Shown here piece by piece: positions 21,556 to 24,954 of a stretch of DNA of 24,954 bases. A program made the translations under genes and the position numbers. Every line of letters begins with the position of its first letter. Position 1 is the first letter of the stretch. Under the pieces are notes generated by a model. The model did not search any database. It was not told where the DNA came from and saw only the letters and a program-made list of their open reading frames with translations. The DNA is from JAOZHU01 sp964506435 (GTDB lineage: Archaea > Thermoproteota > Bathyarchaeia > Bathyarchaeales > Bathycorpusculaceae), in assembly GCA_964506435.1 (NCBI GenBank), contig CAZDLK010000032.1, positions 1 through 24,954 on the forward strand, read 5' to 3'.

Positions 21556-22142
21556 CTGGGAAACTGGAACAGGCGATATTTCTCTTTTACCGATTTGAGT
21601 TCTGCGACAAGGTTTCGTGTTCTTTTGCCTACTCGTTCTTTCCCAGTGTTGACGCCTTTTCCCGCGAACTCTTCCAAGAATGCGCCTCTGTGGAACTGGA
21701 GGGCTACAAGAAAAGCCTCGTCGAACGGTGGCTCTGACGCGGGTGCAAGATAGAAACCTTTTCGGCCATCGTGGAAGAACGCGCTGGCTAGGTCGCTGTA
21801 GCCTGCGTAGCAAGCGCTGATGAAGATGCATGTTGCTTTGGGGTTGCGTTTTTTGATTTCGTCTGGTGTGACTTCTTTTTTGGCTTTACCGATTGCGAGA
21901 ATGTGCTGTTTAGTTGTTTTCTTTTTTTTCCCGTGAGCGGAAATGTGAAGGAAGTCGGTTTCTTCTTCGATTAGGGTTAGGAAGGCTTTTTTTGTGTAGG
22001 CGTGTTCAACGTCGATTTTTAGTTGTCGGGTTGTTCTGCCATCCCAGCTTTTTTTCATTATTTCCAGCGATTGCTTGAGGGCGTTACCTTCAGAAGCTCC
22101 GTGGCGGTCAGGTATTGTTTCGATGATTAGCAGCCGTTTCAT
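21540..22142 (-). CDS. Stand-alone CHAT/caspase-like cysteine protease
   Basis: The 200-residue protein has the core of a CHAT (caspase-like) peptidase and almost nothing else. A Rossmann-like first strand (RLLIIET) is followed by the His motif FLHISAHG (His70, with His67 nearby) and the Cys motif CIFISACYAG (Cys111), the His/Cys dyad arrangement of clan CD peptidases. FYLAPASEPPFDEAFLVALQF corresponds to the usual CHAT segment with a conserved acidic pair before a helix. CHAT domains in bacteria and archaea are usually fused to TPR or other modules; here there is only a short basic C-terminal tail. ATG at 22142 has a GGTTATATC TATA box upstream (about 22178-22187). The target is unknown. It is convergent with rubrerythrin. 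Confidence 0.72.
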   Translation of the reverse strand: MKRLLIIETIPDRHGASEGNALKQSLEIMKKSWDGRTTRQLKIDVEHAYTKKAFLTLIEEETDFLHISAHGKKKKTTKQHILAIGKAKKEVTPDEIKKRNPKATCIFISACYAGYSDLASAFFHDGRKGFYLAPASEPPFDEAFLVALQFHRGAFLEEFAGKGVNTGKERVGKRTRNLVAELKSVKEKYRLFQFPRDLKK

Positions 22143-22245
22143 TTCTTAACTTCCGAATACGCATCTTGGAGCGTCACGATATAACCTTTTTGACAGGGCT
22201 TCGCAATAATCAATAGGGATATATTCCGCTTTGATAGAACTTTAA

Positions 22246-22476
22246 TTGGTGGTCTTTTTGGGTTGTTGGAAATGGTTTAACGGAGTTCTGAAAGAAGCTG
22301 AAGTGACGGTTACAGACGCGAACAAGGAGAAAATCGACGGCATAATCCACAGGTACATCGGCGAGCAAGCCAGCCAAGGTCGATGTTCCGCGGACTGGCG
22401 GAAAGCCCGCAAAGAAATAAACGAAAGCCCTGAAATGAAGAGGGAACTCATCGAAAAACTCAAAGCGCTAGTCTAA
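22246..22476 (+). CDS. Small conserved-looking protein of unknown function
   Basis: The 76-residue protein contains CWKWFNGVLKEAEVTVTD, EKIDGIIHRYIGEQASQGRC, SADWRKARKEI and a C-terminal helix MKRELIEKLKALV. It is soluble, mostly helical, with two Cys (CWKW and GRCSADW) that could bind a metal or form a disulfide. It resembles uncharacterised small proteins of methanogens and other archaea, as I remember them; no function is known to me. The start is uncertain: TTG 22246, GTG 22249 and TTG 22258 are all in frame. A GATATATTCC box near 22222 predicts transcription close to 22248, so a leaderless start is likely. Confidence 0.72.
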   Translation: MVVFLGCWKWFNGVLKEAEVTVTDANKEKIDGIIHRYIGEQASQGRCSADWRKARKEINESPEMKRELIEKLKALV

Positions 22477-22527
22477 AAACTACAGCTTAAGCTTTCAAAT
22501 CTCTCTTTTCACATTTTTCACCAGCAT

Positions 22528-22537
22528 CGTTTATATG
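22528..22537 (+). promoter_or_regulatory. TATA box of rubredoxin
   Basis: CGTTTATATG predicts transcription near 22557 and a leader of about 22 bases containing GGTGA. The same string occurs in the OsmC upstream region at 24531-24540. Confidence 0.5.
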
Positions 22538-22578
22538 AGATTACACACCGATTGTACGTTACAGGTGAACGCTGAAAT

Positions 22579-22740
22579 ATGGACAAGTGGGAATGCTCAG
22601 TCTGCGGCTACGTGTACGACCCAGAACTTGGAGACCCAGAGCACAATATACCGCCAAACACGCCTTTTGAGCAGTTGCCTGATGACTGGACTTGCCCAGT
22701 GTGCGGAGCCGCAAAAAGCAAGTTCGTGAAAAAGAACTAG
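22579..22740 (+). CDS. rub: Rubredoxin
   Basis: This 53-residue protein is a full-length rubredoxin: MDKWECSVCGYVYDPELGD with Cys6-x2-Cys9, and DDWTCPVCGAAKSKF with Cys39-x2-Cys42, which together bind one iron. The aromatic residues Trp4, Tyr11, Tyr13, Phe30 and Trp37 of the rubredoxin core are present. It is a small cytoplasmic one-electron carrier. With rubrerythrin upstream and the flavodiiron protein facing it across a 58-base gap, it is the obvious electron donor to one or both. ATG at 22579 has GGTGA 10 bases upstream. Confidence 0.96.
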   Translation: MDKWECSVCGYVYDPELGDPEHNIPPNTPFEQLPDDWTCPVCGAAKSKFVKKN

Positions 22741-22798
22741 CTAACCAGAGCGCACAACACAAAAGCCGTAAGGAAAAACAGAAAAGAAAAAGGAAAAG

Positions 22799-23983
22799 TT
22801 AGGCTTTGATTTTTGCCGCGATTTGCCTGCCGAACTCAAAGCATTTCTTCAGGTCTTCAGCTTCTGGAATATACTTCACTTCTACGCTTGGCTCATAAAC
22901 ATCGAAGCCTGCTTTCTTCACGGTTTCAATCATGCCTTTCACTGCGCCGCCTCCCCAGCCGTAAGAGCCGAAGAAGCCCCACAGTTTGCCTTTAGGCTTC
23001 AAACCCGTAGCGTACGTTAGGAAACTGCCCAGCGTGGGAAACATTTGATTGTTAAGCGTCGGCGAACCCACCACAACCGCTTTAGCATCCAAAATCTCAG
23101 TCATAGCCTCAGTCTGGTCTGAAGCGCGCAGTTTCAGCAGTTTCACGTCTACGACTTCGCTTGCTGCGCCCTCCGCTATGGCTCGTGCCATCTTGTCGGT
23201 GCTGCCCCACATCGTATCATACACAATCACCACTTTCTGTTTAGCCTTGCCGCTGCTCCAGTCCAAGTAAGCCTGAATTATTTTCGACGGGTTGGCGCGC
23301 CAGATTATGCCGTGGCTGGGCGCAATAACCGCAGGTGCTATGCCTAACTGGACTACTTCCTGAATCTTGCGCGTTATTAGCGGTCCAAGAGGCATCAGAA
23401 TATTGGCGTAATATGTTGCAGCTTCCTCCATGAGCACGTGCTGGTCAACTTCGTCGTCGAACCGCTGCACGCTCGCCAAGTGCTGTCCGAAAGCGTCGTT
23501 GGGCATTAAGATTTTGTCTTCCACCACGTACGTGAACATGCTGTCAGGCCAATGCAGCATTGGTGCTTCCACGAATCGCAGTGTGCGTTTGCCCAGTTTC
23601 AGTTCGTCGCCTGTTTTCACGGTTTTTATGTTGAAGTCTGCGCCGTAATGCTCTGTTATAGCGTCTTTTCCGCGTTCAGAAGCGATTATCGTGGCGTTTT
23701 TTGCGTATTTGGCAATTATGGGCAGGCTGCTGGAGTGATCCATTTCCACATGGTTAACGATTATGTAATCTATTTTCACGGGGTCTATTATTTCGCAGAT
23801 GTTGCGTAGGAGTTCGTTGGAAAACGTGTGCTTCACCGTGTCAACTAGCGCTGTTTTTTCGTCTTGGATTAAATAAGCGTTGTAGGTGCTTCCTCTGCGA
23901 GTGACGTAGCCATGGAAATCGCGTATGTTCCAGTCTACGACGCCGACCCAGTTTATGCCTTCTGCTAAAGTGACTTTGTTCAT
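22799..23983 (-). CDS. fprA: Flavodiiron protein (FprA-type, F420H2 or rubredoxin oxidase)
   Basis: The 394-residue protein has a metallo-beta-lactamase-like diiron domain followed by a flavodoxin domain, the minimal class A flavodiiron design. Diiron ligands are visible: His78, Glu80, Asp82 (with His83) in HVEMDHSS, His144 in MLHWPD, Asp163 in PNDAFGQH and His224 in PSHGIIW. The FMN site starts at YDTMWGSTDKMA (about 255-266), with SPTLNNQMFPTL and GSYGWGGGA later. Such enzymes reduce O2 to water (or NO to N2O); archaeal members take electrons from F420H2 or rubredoxin. ATG at 23983 is preferred over GTG 23995 because GGGTGA lies about 9 bases before it and overlaps the GTG. It follows OsmC by 21 bases and is probably cotranscribed. 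Confidence 0.94.
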   Translation of the reverse strand: MNKVTLAEGINWVGVVDWNIRDFHGYVTRRGSTYNAYLIQDEKTALVDTVKHTFSNELLRNICEIIDPVKIDYIIVNHVEMDHSSSLPIIAKYAKNATIIASERGKDAITEHYGADFNIKTVKTGDELKLGKRTLRFVEAPMLHWPDSMFTYVVEDKILMPNDAFGQHLASVQRFDDEVDQHVLMEEAATYYANILMPLGPLITRKIQEVVQLGIAPAVIAPSHGIIWRANPSKIIQAYLDWSSGKAKQKVVIVYDTMWGSTDKMARAIAEGAASEVVDVKLLKLRASDQTEAMTEILDAKAVVVGSPTLNNQMFPTLGSFLTYATGLKPKGKLWGFFGSYGWGGGAVKGMIETVKKAGFDVYEPSVEVKYIPEAEDLKKCFEFGRQIAAKIKA

Positions 23984-24004
23984 TTCTTTTTTCACCCTTT
24001 TGAT

Positions 24005-24427
24005 TTATTCTTTTGATAGGTTTATGTTGTAGGAGATTTTGACGCTGGCTTTTTCAAAGAGCACGCCCACAGGACAATGCCGCAGTGTTACTTCGTGGAG
24101 TCTTTGAATTCTATCCTGCGTCGCATCAGCTTTGATTGCGATGTCGAATGCTTCGTCAGTTACTGTGCCTGCTTCGTCGGTTTTCACGGCTGCAACTTTA
24201 ACGGTTAACCCCTTCAAGTCAATGCGCATTCTTTTGGCTACAAGAACAAGTATTGTTGCGTAGCAGCCTGCGTGGCTCATGACGCACAGCTCAAGCGGTG
24301 TGGCGCCCAAGTCTGTGCCTTCCTCTGTGGCTGGCTGGTCAACGATTACGCTGTGTGACCTGCCGTTGTCGAGGGCTATTTGGAAACCCTGAATGAGCTG
24401 TGCTGTTGCGTGAAGTGTCTTTGTCAA
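24005..24427 (-). CDS. OsmC/Ohr-family protein
   Basis: The 140-residue protein has the OsmC fold: N-terminal strands with SHSVIVDQPATEEGTDLGATP, the long central helix ATPLELCVMSHAGCYATILVLVAKRM with Cys81 and Cys88 (numbering from the TTG), and a second Cys region at LRHCPVGVLFEKA (Cys123). OsmC proteins reduce organic hydroperoxides or otherwise handle thiols. I chose the TTG start at 24427, preceded by GGGAGATG, because the longer frame upstream (to 24607) is not family-like and crosses the promoter. A short upstream frame overlaps this start. It is the first main gene of an operon with the flavodiiron gene. Confidence 0.87.
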   Translation of the reverse strand: MTKTLHATAQLIQGFQIALDNGRSHSVIVDQPATEEGTDLGATPLELCVMSHAGCYATILVLVAKRMRIDLKGLTVKVAAVKTDEAGTVTDEAFDIAIKADATQDRIQRLHEVTLRHCPVGVLFEKASVKISYNINLSKE

Positions 24428-24474
24428 GTTTTCATCTCCCAGAAGACGGTTTGTTGGTTGGTTTTCTCTGTCAT
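24424..24474 (-). CDS. 16-residue leader peptide overlapping the OsmC start (putative)
   Basis: ATG at 24474 has a strong ribosome site (AAGGAG, 24485-24490, 10-base spacing), better than that of OsmC. It encodes MTEKTNQQTVFWEMKT and stops at TGA, which overlaps the OsmC TTG as TTGA. This could couple OsmC translation to the leader. Alternatively a one-base sequence error or frameshift separates the true OsmC start from its body. Confidence 0.4.
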   Translation of the reverse strand: MTEKTNQQTVFWEMKT

Positions 24475-24530
24475 GTGTTGATAACTCCTTGTTTACATTC
24501 AAAACCAGCAGAAAAAACCATGCACGTGAC

Positions 24531-24541
24531 CGTTTATATGG
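24531..24541 (-). promoter_or_regulatory. TATA candidate for the OsmC/FprA operon
   Basis: CATATAAACG on the minus strand would place transcription near 24512, giving a leader of about 38 bases before the short upstream frame. The site reads as TTTATATG on the plus strand, so it might also serve the glutaredoxin-like gene. Confidence 0.4.
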
Positions 24542-24677
24542 GTTTCGTCCCGCACAACGCATACGTAAGCAAAAGTGGAGAGAGGAGTTCGCAAAGATAA
24601 TATGCAAGCAAATCCATTATTCAAGAGAGGTTTCGTTCAGTTATTAACAGCATGTTTTGTTATGAGGTTGATGGCGG

Positions 24678-24954
24678 ATGAGTTTGATACCTGACGAGAA
24701 AAAAGAACAATTTAGAAACGAGCTTAAAGAGAAAATGGAGGACGCCGTGAAAATTGTGATGTTCACGCAGGAGGTTGAATGCAGGTTCTGTGCGGACACG
24801 CGGCAGCTAATCCAAGAGTTCGCAGAGTTAAACGATAAAATCACGGTTGAAATTTACGATTTCGTAGCCGACGCCGACAAAGCCAAAGAGTATGGCGTTG
24901 ACAAGATTCCCGCGTTGGCGGTGATTGGCAAACGGGATTACGGCGTGAGAATCT
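24678..24954 (+). CDS. Glutaredoxin-like protein disulfide oxidoreductase (partial, 3' end cut)
   Basis: The 92 codons present encode the start of an archaeal thioredoxin-fold protein of the glutaredoxin-like/protein disulfide oxidoreductase (PDO) family. After a charged helix comes the strand AVKIVMFTQEVECRFCAD, with Cys-Arg-Phe-Cys as the redox site, a helix with CADTRQLIQEFAEL, the strand ITVEIYDF, and IPALAVIG containing the cis-Pro loop. The family's two-domain PDO is about 220-250 residues with a second CxxC; whether that half is present lies outside the window. It probably reduces or exchanges protein disulfides. ATG at 24678 has GAGG 10 bases upstream, and an in-frame TGA a few codons earlier rules out a longer frame. 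It is divergent from OsmC. Confidence 0.88.
   Translation, partial: MSLIPDEKKEQFRNELKEKMEDAVKIVMFTQEVECRFCADTRQLIQEFAELNDKITVEIYDFVADADKAKEYGVDKIPALAVIGKRDYGVRI

Noticed and set aside
24602..24694. 30-residue frame overlapping the glutaredoxin-like start
   Set aside because: Its ATG lies in an AT-rich possible promoter (AAAGATAATATG), the ribosome-site spacing is poor and the translation has no recognisable feature.
1..24954. tRNA, rRNA or CRISPR array
   Set aside because: No tRNA cloverleaf or T-loop signature, no rRNA-like segment and no regularly spaced direct repeats were found by eye on either strand.

Overview
The window is archaeal and most resembles a Bathyarchaeia-type member of the Thermoproteota; the phylum is inferred from gene content, not proven. 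Evidence for archaea: a Cdc48/VAT N-terminal domain, archaeal EF-1 beta, a two-OB-fold RPA, a PriS-family primase, Lrp- and TrmB-type regulators, TATA/BRE promoters with short leaders, GGTGA or AGGAG ribosome sites with frequent TTG starts, and a Sulfolobus-type zinc ferredoxin. The lifestyle looks anaerobic. No rRNA, tRNA, CRISPR array or transposase was seen.

Layout. 1-8.9 kb is mostly information processing and stress: partial cdc48, a membrane-anchored surface protein with a C-terminal Ig-like domain, a zinc-ribbon/EF-1 beta operon, a fused tandem Lrp regulator, RPA, a 42-residue membrane microprotein, a SWIM-finger protein, Hsp20, a flavoprotein disulfide reductase, a 30-residue Lys-rich microprotein and a PriS-like primase that overlap convergently.

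9.0-20.5 kb is the most unusual part: the same module three times in tandem. Each copy is (i) a nearly identical non-coding element of about 200 bp, (ii) a minus-strand gene for a secreted, C-terminally anchored beta-propeller/Ig protein of 834-857 residues, and (iii) a divergent plus-strand gene for a TrmB-like regulator. The element starts right at the propeller-gene stop codon. It contains a terminator, two hairpins and a further conserved complementary pair, and it is more conserved than the flanking genes. A 22-base near copy of its outer arm lies upstream of the tandem Lrp gene. The arrangement suggests a variable cell-surface system in which each surface protein has its own divergent regulator.

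20.6-24.95 kb is an oxygen/redox defence island: zinc ferredoxin, rubrerythrin, rubredoxin, an FprA-type flavodiiron protein, OsmC and the start of a glutaredoxin-like protein. A 200-residue stand-alone CHAT/caspase-like protease is embedded in it. Ferredoxin, rubredoxin or F420H2 probably feed electrons to rubrerythrin and the flavodiiron protein to reduce peroxide and O2, while OsmC and the thiol protein handle organic peroxides and disulfides.
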